In this document: piece by piece, positions 17,400 through 26,983 of the stretch
Layout of the letters: each line of letters opens with the position of its first letter
Position numbering within the stretch: position 1 is the first letter of the stretch
NCBI RefSeq assembly: GCF_000331105.1
Contig: NC_020054.1
Location: 6,337,815-6,401,814, forward strand
Direction of reading: 5' to 3'
Length of the DNA stretch: 64,000 nucleotides
Source of the DNA: Fibrella aestuarina BUZ 2
GTDB lineage: Bacteria > Bacteroidota > Bacteroidia > Cytophagales > Spirosomataceae
Notes under the pieces: generated by a model
Seen by the model: the letters and a program-made list of their open reading frames with translations, nothing else
Databases searched by the model: none
Told to the model about the DNA's origin: nothing
Translations under genes and position numbers: made by a program

Positions 17400-19097
17400 T
17401 CAGGGACGTACCCGGTAGATACGATAGCCATCGCCCCCCGGCGGACCGTCGATTTCTTTGACCACCTCCACCTGTCGGCCATGCTCGGCTACGATGTCGA
17501 GGAAGGGGCGGCAATAGAAATCACGAAAACGGGCCACTTCACCGGGTTTCATCGGGTTGGTCGTGTCGATAAATAGGTATTCACCCGGTTTCGCCAGGAA
17601 TTTTTGGGCAAATTCCGCATGGTCTTTCGCCCGAATAGTCAGGAACTTGTGCGTGACGTTGAAGAGATACGCCAGCTCGTAATACTTATCGGGCTGTTGT
17701 GTCATCGTGATCAACTGCGTGGTGCAGGCCCCGCCCACAATGACGAATTTCTGGTTCTGCGGGCGCGCATACTCGATCAGTTGGTTGATCGCCGCCCCGT
17801 GCAGGAACGGCTGCCGACGCAGGCCTTTGATCATAAAGAATTGCGTGGCCAGCACCAGCCCGAACAACCCCGCTACCGTCAGCCCCATGCCGATCCGGGA
17901 TGCCGTTGCCGGACCAGGCAGACGTGCCCACAGCCACCGGATGGCGTACAGCCCGGACAGCGTAGCAAACGGGTAGACGGCAAAAATGTGCCAGCCATAG
18001 CGGGCCCGTTCGGTCACAAACATCTGTGCCAGCAGTGCAAACAGAATGGCCGTCGAGAACAAAAACAGGCGATCCTGCGCCGCTAGGGGGCCAATCAGCC
18101 GGGCGCGGAGCAGCAACGTACCCGCCACGACCACCGACGTACCCAGCAGTAACGTCGCCACGATGGGCTGAACGGAAAAGAGCCACTGCGGCCAGCCGCC
18201 AAAGCCAAACCAGTAGGTATACACCATCAAGCCCGAGCCGCCCATGACGTCGCCAAACAGGTCGAAGACGCGGAAGAAGGGTTCGGCCAGCCCTTTTTCG
18301 TTGCCGATTTTCTGGCCAAATACATCGAACAGCCGGTTAGCGACGAGCAGATACGCCACGGCCAGCAGGTACGTTCCTCCGATCGCCAGCAGAGCCTGCG
18401 TCCGTTTCGCCAGTCGTGCCTGCTGCCACCAGTCGAACGCCCAGCGCCCGTAGGCCACCACCAGCCCCACGTAGAAGGCGTTGATGTACCAGATGAAATT
18501 GAGTTTGTTGAACTGCCCCAACAACAAGACCACGCCAATCCATATAACGTAACGTACCCGGCTTGTTTGAACAAAGCGCAGCCATAAGGCGATCGACGCG
18601 ATTTTGAGAAACAGCTCGATGGCGTTAGGGCCGGTATCAAAGCGGGTGTAATGGACAAAGCTCGCGTCGAAGGCCAGAAAAAAAACGACCACCAGCGCCA
18701 TCAGCCAACCCCATTCGCGCCGGACAAGGTCGGCCAGCCAGCATAGCCCCCCGATTGTGAGCAGCGCCATTGGCAGGCGAATCGACCAGATCGACACGCC
18801 AAACAGCTTGAAAATCGGGTAATAGAGCCAGGCTTTGAGTGCCCCGATGTAGTCCATCAGCAGAATAGGTACGTCGCCCCACTTCACAAAGTTGAACAGG
18901 TCGGGGTCGACGCCGCCCAGCGCCGCGTTGCAGAACAGCAGTTCGTCGTAGCCGAGCGGAATGCCCGTAAGCCGATAACAGGCAAAAACGAGGTAGATAG
19001 CGGCGGCAAGGCCCAGCAGGAGGTAATAGAAGGCAGGCTGAGGCGAAGAAACAGAAACGGTGGCGTGAGACCGCGCAGGATCAGATACGTGATGCAT
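17400..19097 (-). CDS. GT-C type membrane glycosyltransferase (ArnT/PMT-like, GT39-related)
   Basis: 565 residues with about 11-13 hydrophobic segments. The first periplasmic loop has the acidic GYDELLF pair (Asp51-Glu52), the usual catalytic acid region of polyprenyl-phosphate-dependent GT-C enzymes; SIWSIRLPMALLTIGGLCWL and a FVHYTRFDTGPNA loop follow. The C-terminal soluble part (about 440-565) would face the periplasm. It probably transfers a sugar from a lipid carrier to a glycan or protein; the acceptor is unknown. Confidence 0.75.
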   Translation of the reverse strand: MHHVSDPARSHATVSVSSPQPAFYYLLLGLAAAIYLVFACYRLTGIPLGYDELLFCNAALGGVDPDLFNFVKWGDVPILLMDYIGALKAWLYYPIFKLFGVSIWSIRLPMALLTIGGLCWLADLVRREWGWLMALVVVFFLAFDASFVHYTRFDTGPNAIELFLKIASIALWLRFVQTSRVRYVIWIGVVLLLGQFNKLNFIWYINAFYVGLVVAYGRWAFDWWQQARLAKRTQALLAIGGTYLLAVAYLLVANRLFDVFGQKIGNEKGLAEPFFRVFDLFGDVMGGSGLMVYTYWFGFGGWPQWLFSVQPIVATLLLGTSVVVAGTLLLRARLIGPLAAQDRLFLFSTAILFALLAQMFVTERARYGWHIFAVYPFATLSGLYAIRWLWARLPGPATASRIGMGLTVAGLFGLVLATQFFMIKGLRRQPFLHGAAINQLIEYARPQNQKFVIVGGACTTQLITMTQQPDKYYELAYLFNVTHKFLTIRAKDHAEFAQKFLAKPGEYLFIDTTNPMKPGEVARFRDFYCRPFLDIVAEHGRQVEVVKEIDGPPGGDGYRIYRVRP

Positions 19098-19201
19098 ACA
19101 CCGTAAAATAACGGCCCGATACTGGTTAATCCCAACAATCGTTAGGCTGTGCCCGTTTTATCGGCTCTCCGCAAGCCATACCTTTCTATCGTCCACGTAC
19201 G

Positions 19202-19209
19202 TACCTTTG
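19202..19209 (+). promoter_or_regulatory. Predicted -7 element for the PfkB kinase gene
   Basis: TACCTTTG, overlapping an ACGTACGTACC stretch, 25 bp before the ATG. No clear -33 box. Confidence 0.5.
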
Positions 19210-19234
19210 CGGCTTCATTTTCAGCATAAACAGC

Positions 19235-20155
19235 ATGAGCTTACTCACCGTGGGGTCGGTCGCCTTCGACGCACTGGAAACTCCGTTTGGCAAAACCGAC
19301 AAGATCATCGGCGGCGCTGCCACCTACATTACCCTGTCGGCTTCGTACTTCACCCCCACCAATAACCTCGTTGCCGTGGTGGGCGACGATTTCCCGCAGT
19401 CAATGATCGACACGCTCGTGAGCCACGGCGTCAACGTCGACGGGTTGCAGATCCGGCAGGGCGAAAAAACGTTTTTCTGGTCGGGCAAGTACCACAACGA
19501 CATGAACAGCCGCGACACGGTGGAGGTACAGCTCAACGTGATGGAAAACTTTGACCCCATCATTCCCGATCAGTACCAGAACTGCCAGTACCTCATGCTG
19601 GGTAACACGGCCCCGGCCATTCAGCATCAGGTGCTGAAACGGCTCACCAACCGCCCGAAACTGGTGGTGCTCGACACCATGAACCTCTGGATCGAGATTG
19701 CCAATGCTGACCTGAAATCCCTGCTCAAGGATGTCGACGTGCTGGTATTGAACGACGAAGAAGCCCGGCAACTCACCGGCGACTATGCGCTCGTGCGGGC
19801 TGCCGCCAGCATCCGGGCGATGGGCCCCAAAACGGTCATCATCAAGAAAGGCGAGCATGGAGCATTGCTCTTCCACGAAGACCGCATCTTTGCCGCTCCC
19901 GCCCTGCCGCTGGAAGAAGTGTTTGACCCCACGGGGGCGGGCGATACGTTTGCCGGTGGCTTCATTGGCCACCTCGCCAAAACCGACGACCTCTCGTTCG
20001 ATAACCTCAAACGCGCCATCATCTACGGCTCAGCGATGGCTTCGTTCTGCGTCGAGAAGTTCGGTGCCGAGCGCATCCTGAACCTGACCCAGGATGAGAT
20101 TCAGGCTCGCGTCGATCAATTCGTCCGGCTCTCGGCGTTCAGCGTGGAGATGTAA
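19235..20155 (+). CDS. PfkB-family sugar/nucleoside kinase
   Basis: 306 residues of the ribokinase fold. N-terminal signature KIIGGAATY and C-terminal signature FDPTGAGDTFAGGFIGHLA, with the catalytic Asp of GAGD near residue 236. The ATP site motif VIIKKGEHGALLF is present. The substrate (ribose, adenosine, fructose or other) cannot be told. An intergenic hairpin follows. Confidence 0.9.
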   Translation: MSLLTVGSVAFDALETPFGKTDKIIGGAATYITLSASYFTPTNNLVAVVGDDFPQSMIDTLVSHGVNVDGLQIRQGEKTFFWSGKYHNDMNSRDTVEVQLNVMENFDPIIPDQYQNCQYLMLGNTAPAIQHQVLKRLTNRPKLVVLDTMNLWIEIANADLKSLLKDVDVLVLNDEEARQLTGDYALVRAAASIRAMGPKTVIIKKGEHGALLFHEDRIFAAPALPLEEVFDPTGAGDTFAGGFIGHLAKTDDLSFDNLKRAIIYGSAMASFCVEKFGAERILNLTQDEIQARVDQFVRLSAFSVEM

Positions 20156-20220
20156 TTTCGAACGCAATGGTTAGCGCTAAGTGTGCGAAGCCATTCGGCT
20201 CGTTATCAATCAGTTTACAC

Positions 20221-20265
20221 ATAAGAATGGCGCAGGGAAATTCGTTTTCTCTGCGCCATTCTTAT
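20221..20265 (+). terminator. Hairpin after the PfkB kinase gene
   Basis: Perfect 15-bp arms ATAAGAATGGCGCAG and its complement, 15-nt loop; probable transcription end for the kinase gene though the T-run is weak. Confidence 0.6.
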
Positions 20266-20281
20266 TGATACGAACTCGACA

Positions 20282-20809
20282 ATGCGTCGCGCTACCCATC
20301 TTTTTCTGCTGTTGATCTTGACCCAAGCCGGGTATTGCCAGGTCCAAACCAGCCATACCCTGGTAGAAAACCTCGCCTCGCGGTTTGTTTACCGCCCCCA
20401 ACTCGATTCGTCGATCAACGTCAATACCCTATCCAGAGAGCAATGCAATCAGATCATCGAGCGCATGCATGTGATCGATCAGCAATACCGTAGCGAGCTC
20501 GGTTCCGATATGAGCAGGCAAGACGAGGCAGCACAAAAAGCGGGACGGCTGATGACCATCAACGACCAGAGCAATCAGGCGATTTTGCTGAAAATTCTCC
20601 ATCGCTTCGGCTGGCCTTGTGATGACCCGAAGCGGCAGCTCGGCTACAAAGCATATATCATTGCGTGGCACGCCCGAGGTGATTATGATAAGATGGCGGC
20701 CTTTTATCCTTACCTGCAACGGGCAACCCGATACGGTTGCATGCACCCCGCTCACGAACAGGAATATAGCACCTGGCTAACCAACTTAAAGCGAGTGTAT
20801 AGGCGATGA
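20282..20809 (+). CDS. Hypothetical exported protein (DUF6624-like)
   Basis: 175 residues with signal peptide MRRATHLFLLLILTQAGYCQ. The mature part is helical and charged (IIERMHVIDQQYRSEL, LLKILHRFGWPCD) and ends with AHEQEYSTWLTNLKRVYRR. The pattern of a central helix followed by a GWP turn resembles DUF6624 proteins, a tentative assignment. No catalytic motif is certain. Confidence 0.6.
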   Translation: MRRATHLFLLLILTQAGYCQVQTSHTLVENLASRFVYRPQLDSSINVNTLSREQCNQIIERMHVIDQQYRSELGSDMSRQDEAAQKAGRLMTINDQSNQAILLKILHRFGWPCDDPKRQLGYKAYIIAWHARGDYDKMAAFYPYLQRATRYGCMHPAHEQEYSTWLTNLKRVYRR

Positions 20810-20836
20810 CTCCCGCTAACCGCACACGTCAGTAGC

Positions 20837-21349
20837 CTACTTACGTACCTGATTGAAGATAAACAGGTCGCTGAAGGCCCATTGCCCGTCTTTCTGCTGC
20901 CCGCGTTGAATGACGAGTTGCGTGGGCGACCGACGTTCGTAGATGATGCGAATCGAGCCGTCTTCTTTCTCGAACAGCGCCTGATTTTTCTGTGCACTGA
21001 TAAACGCATAGCGATCCGACTTGTCTTTTTCCTCGACCCCGATCATACCGGGTTTGAAATGCTTGACCATCGCCACCGGCCCGCGCTCCGTCTGCTCGAA
21101 GACAAACAGTTCGTAAAGCGCCGGTTTGTTGTCCTTCATCATGCGGATAAACCCGATGATGTTGTCGCTGGCCGGCGCCGTCCAGGACGCTTCAATGGGC
21201 CCGCCGTTATACGTACCCAGCCAATGGCCTTCCAGCAAAGCAACGTCGGCCAGCGAACCGCTTTTCGATGGGGCCGTTTGCGCAGCGGCCGTAAGGAGTG
21301 TCGTACTGCTCAGCAGCAGCGCCAGTAATAAAGTTGGAATCGTTTTCAT
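20837..21349 (-). CDS. Exported DUF6265-like protein
   Basis: About 170 residues from the internal ATG at 21349, which starts the signal peptide MKTIPTLLLALLLSSTTLL. The mature protein is beta-rich with LLEGHWLGTYNGGPIEASW near the start, a pattern of lipocalin-like DUF6265 proteins (small-molecule binding suspected). An upstream ATG at 21367 adds six residues and is less likely. Convergent with the gene to its left. Confidence 0.7.
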   Translation of the reverse strand: MKTIPTLLLALLLSSTTLLTAAAQTAPSKSGSLADVALLEGHWLGTYNGGPIEASWTAPASDNIIGFIRMMKDNKPALYELFVFEQTERGPVAMVKHFKPGMIGVEEKDKSDRYAFISAQKNQALFEKEDGSIRIIYERRSPTQLVIQRGQQKDGQWAFSDLFIFNQVRK

Positions 21350-21374
21350 CTGATCAGTAAAAGGCAAATCAGGC

Positions 21375-21422
21375 CCCGACTTACCACCTTAAGGCAAGCT
21401 TGCCTTAAGGTGGTAAGTCGGG
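21375..21422. repeat. 48-bp perfect palindrome with no loop
   Basis: Two 24-bp halves meet at a HindIII-like AAGCTT centre with no mismatch. It sits between two minus-strand genes, 26 bp after the OPT transporter stop codon. No U-tract. Confidence 0.93.
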
Positions 21423-21448
21423 CAGTACGAAAAAGTGAGAATTTTAGT

Positions 21449-23533
21449 CTACTCGGGTTTGCTCAGGCCCACGCGACCCAGTGTCAGGGCCAACGCGACG
21501 AACGCCAACGTACCCAGCAGCATATAGCCACCTTCGCCCAGCGCGCCCGCCAGCGCCGGTTCGAGCGACAGGCTCGACAACGCCCGGAATGCCCCTTCGT
21601 TGACCGATAGCCCCGCGACCAGCACGCCCGCGAGTGCCCCGCCCGCCACCAGGCCCGTGGCAAACAGATTGCCTTTGCTCAGGTCATCGGTTTCTTCCGT
21701 TTCTTCTTCCAGCGGTGCGCCCGAATGCTTCACGATAAACTTTTTCGTCCGCCAATCAATGAAGGCCTTGACGCAACCACCCGCGAAAATGGGCAACGTG
21801 GTCGACAGCGGCAGGTACAGCCCCACGGCAAAGGCCAGCGCACTGATGCCCACCAGTTCAAACACGAAGGCCAGCACGGCCCCTACCAGCACAAACTGCC
21901 AGTCGAGGTTAAACGATAGCAGGCCTTTGATGAGCGTCGCCATCAACGTACCCTGCGGCGCGGGGTAGCGGTCGGAGCCGATGGCGTGGGTAATCCCCTG
22001 CGCCACCAGATCAGGCGTGGGCGTGTCGAGCAGTTTTACAGTAGCGCCAACGACAATCGACGAGACAACAACGCCGACAAACAAGGCCAATTGCTGCGCG
22101 CGGGGCGTGGCCCCCACCAGATAGCCCGTTTTCAAATCCTGCGAGGTAGCGCCCGCGTTGGCTGCCGCTACGCAGATCAGGCTGCCCACCACCAGCACCG
22201 CCGGTTCGTAGGTACGTCCCGTCAGGCCGATACCAATGAAAATCAGGGCCGTACCCATGATGGTGGCGATGGTCATCCCCGACACCGGCGATGAACTCGA
22301 CCCGATCAGCCCAACGATCCGGCTGGCGACGGTGACGAAGAAAAAGCCGAATACGAGCACCAGAATGGCAATCAGCAGCTTGGTCAGGTACGTGTCGCCG
22401 GGAATCTGTGGCAGCAGCACCATGATCGCCACTAACACCAGACAGCCAATCACGACGGTACGGCCGCTCAGTTCCAGATCCGTCCGCAGTACCGGGCCAG
22501 TAGCCGTTTTAGTGTCGCCCTTGCTGATCGATGACCGAAACGACGACACGATGGTCGGGATGGTTTTCAGCAGGGTCATGAACCCGCCCGCCGTAACGGC
22601 ACCCGCCCCAATCTGCCGGATGTAGGCCCGGTACACCGCCGCCGCCGTGTCGGTAAACGATTGGGTTGCGGGGTTCCAGCCTCCGGGGCCACCCGCTTTG
22701 GTCAGGTCGTCGAGGTAACCGAGTTTTTGCAGTTGTAGGGCAATGGTTTCGCCCGGCACCAGCGACGCCAGCAGCGGAATCAGACCCAGCCAGGCCAGGA
22801 AACCACCCGCCACGAGCACCGCCGAAATGCGGAACCCGATGATGTAGCCGACTCCCAAGTACTCCGGGGTGATTTCGCCCGCGACCTGCGCCGACGGAAA
22901 AAAGCGATTGGTTTGCTTGGTGGCCCAGACCGGCACCTCGGCCACGATATGCAACACTTTTTGCAGAGCGGCATACAGAAACGCCGCGCCCAGCCCCAGG
23001 TAGGCCGTCCGGGCGAAGTCGCCACCGCGTTCACCGGCAATCAGCACCGACGCGCAGGCTGTGCCTTCGGGATAGGGCAAGGTGTCGTGTTCATCCACGA
23101 TCAGCGACCGGCGCAGCGGCACCATCATCAACGTACCCACCAGCCCGCCGATGATCGCCAGCGTCAGGATCGTCCAGTAGTTGAAGAAGTCAGTGCCAGC
23201 GCCCTCGGTCAGAAACAAAAAACCCGGCATGGTAAATACCACGCCCGAGGCAATACTCTCCCCCGCTGAGCCGGTGGTCTGGATAATGTTGTTTTCGAGA
23301 ATGGTGGTGCCCAGAAACCGGCGGCCGAGCGAAATAGCCAGCACCGAAATCGGGATGGATGCCGATACGGACAACCCGGCTTTGAGCGAGAGGTAAACGG
23401 TGGCGGCGCCGAAGAGGACACCGAAAAAGGCACCCACCAGGATGGCTTTGAGCGATAGCTCAGCCGGTGATTCGGAAGCAGGGATGAAAGGCAAAGGCAG
23501 TGGTTCGTTTAAAGTACAAAGTCCAATGTCCAA
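21449..23533 (-). CDS. OPT family oligopeptide/metal-chelate transporter
   Basis: Up to 694 residues with about 14-16 membrane segments. The N-terminal ESPAELSLKAILVGAFFGVL and SVLAISLGRRFLG, then NNIIQTTGSAGESIASG, are hallmark motifs of the bacterial OPT/YSL group, which import peptides or siderophore-metal complexes. The start is unresolved: the 23533 TTG lies in a hairpin arm; CTG at 23500 or TTG at 23494 would remove the hairpin-encoded residues. No ATG is available there. Confidence 0.88.
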   Translation of the reverse strand: MDIGLCTLNEPLPLPFIPASESPAELSLKAILVGAFFGVLFGAATVYLSLKAGLSVSASIPISVLAISLGRRFLGTTILENNIIQTTGSAGESIASGVVFTMPGFLFLTEGAGTDFFNYWTILTLAIIGGLVGTLMMVPLRRSLIVDEHDTLPYPEGTACASVLIAGERGGDFARTAYLGLGAAFLYAALQKVLHIVAEVPVWATKQTNRFFPSAQVAGEITPEYLGVGYIIGFRISAVLVAGGFLAWLGLIPLLASLVPGETIALQLQKLGYLDDLTKAGGPGGWNPATQSFTDTAAAVYRAYIRQIGAGAVTAGGFMTLLKTIPTIVSSFRSSISKGDTKTATGPVLRTDLELSGRTVVIGCLVLVAIMVLLPQIPGDTYLTKLLIAILVLVFGFFFVTVASRIVGLIGSSSSPVSGMTIATIMGTALIFIGIGLTGRTYEPAVLVVGSLICVAAANAGATSQDLKTGYLVGATPRAQQLALFVGVVVSSIVVGATVKLLDTPTPDLVAQGITHAIGSDRYPAPQGTLMATLIKGLLSFNLDWQFVLVGAVLAFVFELVGISALAFAVGLYLPLSTTLPIFAGGCVKAFIDWRTKKFIVKHSGAPLEEETEETDDLSKGNLFATGLVAGGALAGVLVAGLSVNEGAFRALSSLSLEPALAGALGEGGYMLLGTLAFVALALTLGRVGLSKPE

Positions 23534-23601
23534 AGTTGGGATGCAAACCCGTAATCTGTTGCACTCCTACCAACTTTGGACATTGGACTTTGTACTTTAA
23601 A
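23508..23601. repeat. Long perfect hairpin between OPT gene and pyrF
   Basis: 32-bp arms (23508-23539 and 23570-23601) with no mismatch and a 30-nt loop. Arms are built from variants of AAAGTCCAA. The right arm contains the pyrF stop codon; the left arm may contain the OPT start. Confidence 0.93.
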
Positions 23602-24418
23602 CCAGGTACGTTGCCATTTCCTGCTGAATAGCGCGGGCTTCGGCGGCGGCCGCCTCGGCGAAATCGGTACCCGATGAGGCGTAGAGAATACTGCGCGACG
23701 CGTTGACGAGCAGGCCACCGTCGGGCGTCAGGCCATTTTTCGAGACATCGGCCAATGAACCGCCCTGCGCGCCCACACCCGGCACCAGCAGAAAATGCTT
23801 CGGGGCCAGTTCGCGGATGCGGCACAGTTGCTCGGCCTGCGTAGCCCCCACCACAAACATCAGTTGCTCGTGCGAAGCCCAGGTATTGGCTTTCTCGATG
23901 ACCGTCTCGAACAGTTCCTGCGTGTCGTTGTCGACCGACTGCCGTTGAAAATCGGCGCTGCCGGGGTTGCTCGTCAGGGCCAGCAGGATCACCCACTTGC
24001 CGGGGTAATCAAAAAAGGGCATCACCGAGTCATGGCCCATGTAGGGCGCTACCGTCACGGCGTCGAAGTCGAGCCCGGCCGCCGATTTATCAAAAAACGC
24101 CCGCGCGTATAGCCCCGACGTGTTACCGATGTCGCCCCGTTTGGCGTCGGCGATGGTGAAGCAGTCGTCGGGAATATAGTCGAGGGTTTTTTGCAGGCTT
24201 TCCCAACCGCGTGGTCCCTGCGCTTCGTAGAAGGCGATGTTGGGCTTGTAGGCCACGGCATAGGGGGCGGTAGCGTCGATTATGGCCTTATTGAACGCAA
24301 AAACAGGATCGGGCTCATGCTGCAAGTGCGATGGGAGTTTCTGAATATCGGTGTCCAACCCCACGCAGAGGTAGGATTTTTTTGCCTTGATGAGTGCCGA
24401 AAGTGCCTGATAATTCAT
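23597..24418 (-). CDS. pyrF: Orotidine 5'-phosphate decarboxylase
   Basis: Last step of UMP synthesis: decarboxylates OMP. 273 residues from the ATG at 24418, the longer OMPdecase type. The catalytic Asp-Lys-Arg cluster is in [13 protein letters not shown]; other motifs are [35 protein letters not shown] and [14 protein letters not shown] four codons upstream is less likely. Its promoter is divergent from rfbC. Confidence 0.96.
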   Translation of the reverse strand: MNYQALSALIKAKKSYLCVGLDTDIQKLPSHLQHEPDPVFAFNKAIIDATAPYAVAYKPNIAFYEAQGPRGWESLQKTLDYIPDDCFTIADAKRGDIGNTSGLYARAFFDKSAAGLDFDAVTVAPYMGHDSVMPFFDYPGKWVILLALTSNPGSADFQRQSVDNDTQELFETVIEKANTWASHEQLMFVVGATQAEQLCRIRELAPKHFLLVPGVGAQGGSLADVSKNGLTPDGGLLVNASRSILYASSGTDFAEAAAAEARAIQQEMATYLV

Positions 24419-24441
24419 GCTTTTAATCAATTGCGGTGGGC

Positions 24442-24449
24442 CAAAAGTA
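24442..24449 (-). promoter_or_regulatory. Predicted -7 element for pyrF
   Basis: TACTTTTG on the minus strand, fitting TAnnTTTG, 24 bp before the pyrF ATG. Confidence 0.5.
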
Positions 24450-24470
24450 CGAACGTACCCGGCGGAAGTC

Positions 24471-24478
24471 TATTTTTG
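24471..24478 (+). promoter_or_regulatory. Predicted -7 element for rfbC
   Basis: TATTTTTG fits TAnnTTTG and lies 29 bp before the rfbC ATG, back to back with the pyrF element. Confidence 0.5.
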
Positions 24479-24507
24479 CTCCTTATTCAGCATCGAAACA
24501 ACTTCAC

Positions 24508-25053
24508 ATGCAAGTGCGTCAAACGGCCATCGACGGCCTTATTGAATTGATTCCCCGCGTTTTCGAAGACGAGCGCGGCCATTTTTTCGAATCATACAAC
24601 AAGACATTGTTCACGTCGTTGGGCCTGCCGATGGATTTTGTGCAGGATAACCAATCGTTCTCGACCAAAGGCGTGCTGCGCGGGCTGCATTTCCAGAATG
24701 AGCCTTTCGCGCAGGGCAAGCTGGTACGGGTCATTACGGGGCAGGTACTCGACGTAGCCGTTGACCTGCGGCCCGACTCGCCCACGTTTGGCCAGTACGA
24801 GACCTTCCTGCTCGACGGCAAAATGGCCAACATGGCCTGGATTCCGGAAGGCTTTGCGCACGGTTTTGTGGCGCTGGAAGACAGCATTTTCAGCTACAAA
24901 TGCACCAATGTGTATAACAAAACCGCTGAAGGCGGCATCCGCTGGGATGACCCCGACCTGAACATCGACTGGGGCATTACTAACCCCAACGTATCAGAAA
25001 AAGACCAGATTCTGCCCACGTTCCGGACGCTGTTCCCCCACGTGGTGATCTAA
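24508..25053 (+). CDS. rfbC: dTDP-4-dehydrorhamnose 3,5-epimerase
   Basis: Third step of dTDP-L-rhamnose synthesis, supplying rhamnose for surface polysaccharide. 181 residues from the ATG at 24508. Conserved RmlC motifs: FEDERGHFFESY, VLRGLHFQ with the catalytic His, GQVLDVAVDLR, and IPEGFAHGFVAL. Other rhamnose genes (rfbA, B, D) are absent here, so the pathway is scattered in this genome. Confidence 0.95.
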   Translation: MQVRQTAIDGLIELIPRVFEDERGHFFESYNKTLFTSLGLPMDFVQDNQSFSTKGVLRGLHFQNEPFAQGKLVRVITGQVLDVAVDLRPDSPTFGQYETFLLDGKMANMAWIPEGFAHGFVALEDSIFSYKCTNVYNKTAEGGIRWDDPDLNIDWGITNPNVSEKDQILPTFRTLFPHVVI

Positions 25054-25133
25054 TTTTTTTTACGGCCCGCTTTTCCATCAGCCACCTGTTGCCCGATCTG
25101 GCGCCATGGGTGGCTGATCTTATAATTGCATTA

Positions 25134-25162
25134 AATTTCGTTTAAACGAAATTCGTTTAAAC
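25134..25162. promoter_or_regulatory. Palindromic operator candidate for the MarR regulator
   Basis: AATTTCGTTTAAACGAAATT (25134-25153) is a perfect 20-bp palindrome, immediately followed by a second TTCGTTTAAAC half, giving tandem overlapping sites. Typical of a MarR autoregulatory operator next to its own gene. Confidence 0.75.
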
Positions 25163-25200
25163 AACTATGGGTTATACCTTTACCAGCCCATCAGCCGTCA

Positions 25201-25631
25201 TGAATAAGCCTTATCGCAATGAATATCACCGACTTATCGCCAACCTGCACAAAACGGATGGCTATATCGTCAACTATTTCGCGCAGAAACTGGCGCCGTT
25301 CGATCTCTCCGTTCAGCAGTACGTGACGCTTCGGCGGCTCTCTGAAGTTTACCCCAACAGCCTGACGGCCGGTGAACTCAAAGAGAAGCTCAACGACCTA
25401 AACCCCGACCTGACCCGACTGATCGACCGGCTCGTTGCAAAGAACCTGGTGGTGCGCGAAGTCGACCCCGACAACCGCCGCCGCGTGAATCTGCGACTTA
25501 CAGCCGAGTCCAATCAGTTTGTGGAGAAGGTGGCCGTCGAGTTCAATGATTTTGAAGCGGTCGTCAGTCACCTGACCGACGATGAAGTGAATACCCTGAA
25601 TACACTCCTGACTAAAATTCGTACCAAGTAA
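25201..25631 (+). CDS. MarR-family transcriptional regulator of the efflux operon
   Basis: 143 residues from ATG 25201 (an ATG at 25167 would add 11 residues but lies only 14 bp after the operator palindrome). Winged helix: LSVQQYVTLRRL, LTAGELKEKLNDLNPDLTRL, then the wing VREVDPDNRRRVNLRLT with the DxRxxR motif of MarR proteins. The next gene begins one base after its stop codon. It probably represses the TolC-HlyD-MFS genes until a ligand binds. Confidence 0.9.
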
Positions 25632-25632
25632 G

Positions 25633-26964
25633 ATGAAAAAGTACCTTGTTGGCCTGAGCTTGTGGGGCCTGAGCGTTGGCGGGGCCCTGGCCCAACCCGC
25701 GCCTCAGGTGTTGCCGCTGGATCAGGCCATCCAACTCGCGTTGAAAAACAACAAAGGCCTTAAACTGGCCGACTCGCGCACCGCCGCCGCGCAGGCCCGG
25801 GCGCAGGAAGTGAAAGACCGCAACCTGCCGCAGGCCACCGCTTCGCTGGCCTATTCGCGCTACAGCCTGACGGGCCCGTTTGCCTTCGGGGAGGGTTCTG
25901 ACGGCAAGCCGCTGTTTGGCATTCCGGCGGGGTCGTTTCCCGCTACCATCGGTGGTGTAACGGTCAGCAAAGAAGTCTTTGGTGGGTTTGCCGAAAAATC
26001 GGCGAAGCTCTCGGCTGACCTACTGGCGCAGGCCAGCAAACTCGATGCGCAGCGGAACCGGGAAGAGCTGGTCTACACCGTCACGGAAGCCTATTACAAC
26101 ATTGTGAAGCTGATCCGGTCGACGGCGGTGATCGAACAGAACATCCGGCAGTTCGATGAGCGGGAGCGCGAAGCCAAAAATTTGCAGAAAGAAGGCGTCG
26201 TGACGGCCAACGAAGTGTTGAAGATTCAGCTTCAGCGCAACAACCTCCAACTGAGCCGACAGCAGGTCGAGAAATCGCGGCAGACAGCCCTGTACAACTT
26301 CGGGCTGCTGATTGGCCAACCCGAGGATCAACCCATCTCGGTCGACACGACTCTGCGCAACCCCGCTACGACACTCGCTCCGATGAGTGATTTCCTGACG
26401 AAAGCGGTTCAGGTACGTCCCGAAGTACAGGCCAACAATCTCCGCGTGCAGGCGGCCGATGCGCAGCTTCGTACCGTAAAAAGCGCCATGTATCCGCACC
26501 TGGGTGTGTCGGCGGGCTACAACTACATCAACCCGTCGGCGCGGGTCATTCCAGAAGGCAATTCGTTTATCAGTGCCTGGAACGTGGGGGCCGGGATCAG
26601 CTACAACATCGGGTCGCTCTATAATATGAAAGGCCGATTGAACACGGCCAAAACGGCAATCGATCAGGCCACGATCGCGGGGCAGCAGCAGACCGATCAG
26701 ATCCGGTCGGAGGTGGTGACGGCCTATAACAACTACCAACTGGCGCTTGAGCAGCAGACGGTGATCCGCACGGCAGTGGATCAGGCCCAGGAGAACTACC
26801 GCCTTGCCGAATCACGGTTCCGCAACGGGCTGGTTGGCTCAACCGACCTGCTTGAAGCCGATAGCTTCCTGATTCAGGCCCAACTCAACGTGATCAACGC
26901 CACCGTCGACGCCCAACTGGCTTACCAACGGCTCCTAAAAGCGAGTGGCATCAACCTTAATTAA
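25633..26964 (+). CDS. TolC-like outer-membrane efflux channel
   Basis: 443 residues with signal peptide MKKYLVGLSLWGLSVGGALA. Two repeats of the long coiled-coil outer membrane efflux fold: QVLPLDQAIQLALKNNKGLK with EVKDRNLPQATASLAY, and a second half including VRPEVQANNLRVQAADAQL and LAESRFRNGLVGSTDLLEA. It provides the outer-membrane exit for the adaptor and MFS pump encoded next. Confidence 0.92.
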   Translation: MKKYLVGLSLWGLSVGGALAQPAPQVLPLDQAIQLALKNNKGLKLADSRTAAAQARAQEVKDRNLPQATASLAYSRYSLTGPFAFGEGSDGKPLFGIPAGSFPATIGGVTVSKEVFGGFAEKSAKLSADLLAQASKLDAQRNREELVYTVTEAYYNIVKLIRSTAVIEQNIRQFDEREREAKNLQKEGVVTANEVLKIQLQRNNLQLSRQQVEKSRQTALYNFGLLIGQPEDQPISVDTTLRNPATTLAPMSDFLTKAVQVRPEVQANNLRVQAADAQLRTVKSAMYPHLGVSAGYNYINPSARVIPEGNSFISAWNVGAGISYNIGSLYNMKGRLNTAKTAIDQATIAGQQQTDQIRSEVVTAYNNYQLALEQQTVIRTAVDQAQENYRLAESRFRNGLVGSTDLLEADSFLIQAQLNVINATVDAQLAYQRLLKASGINLN

Positions 26965-26983
26965 CCGTTTCCAATACAACATT

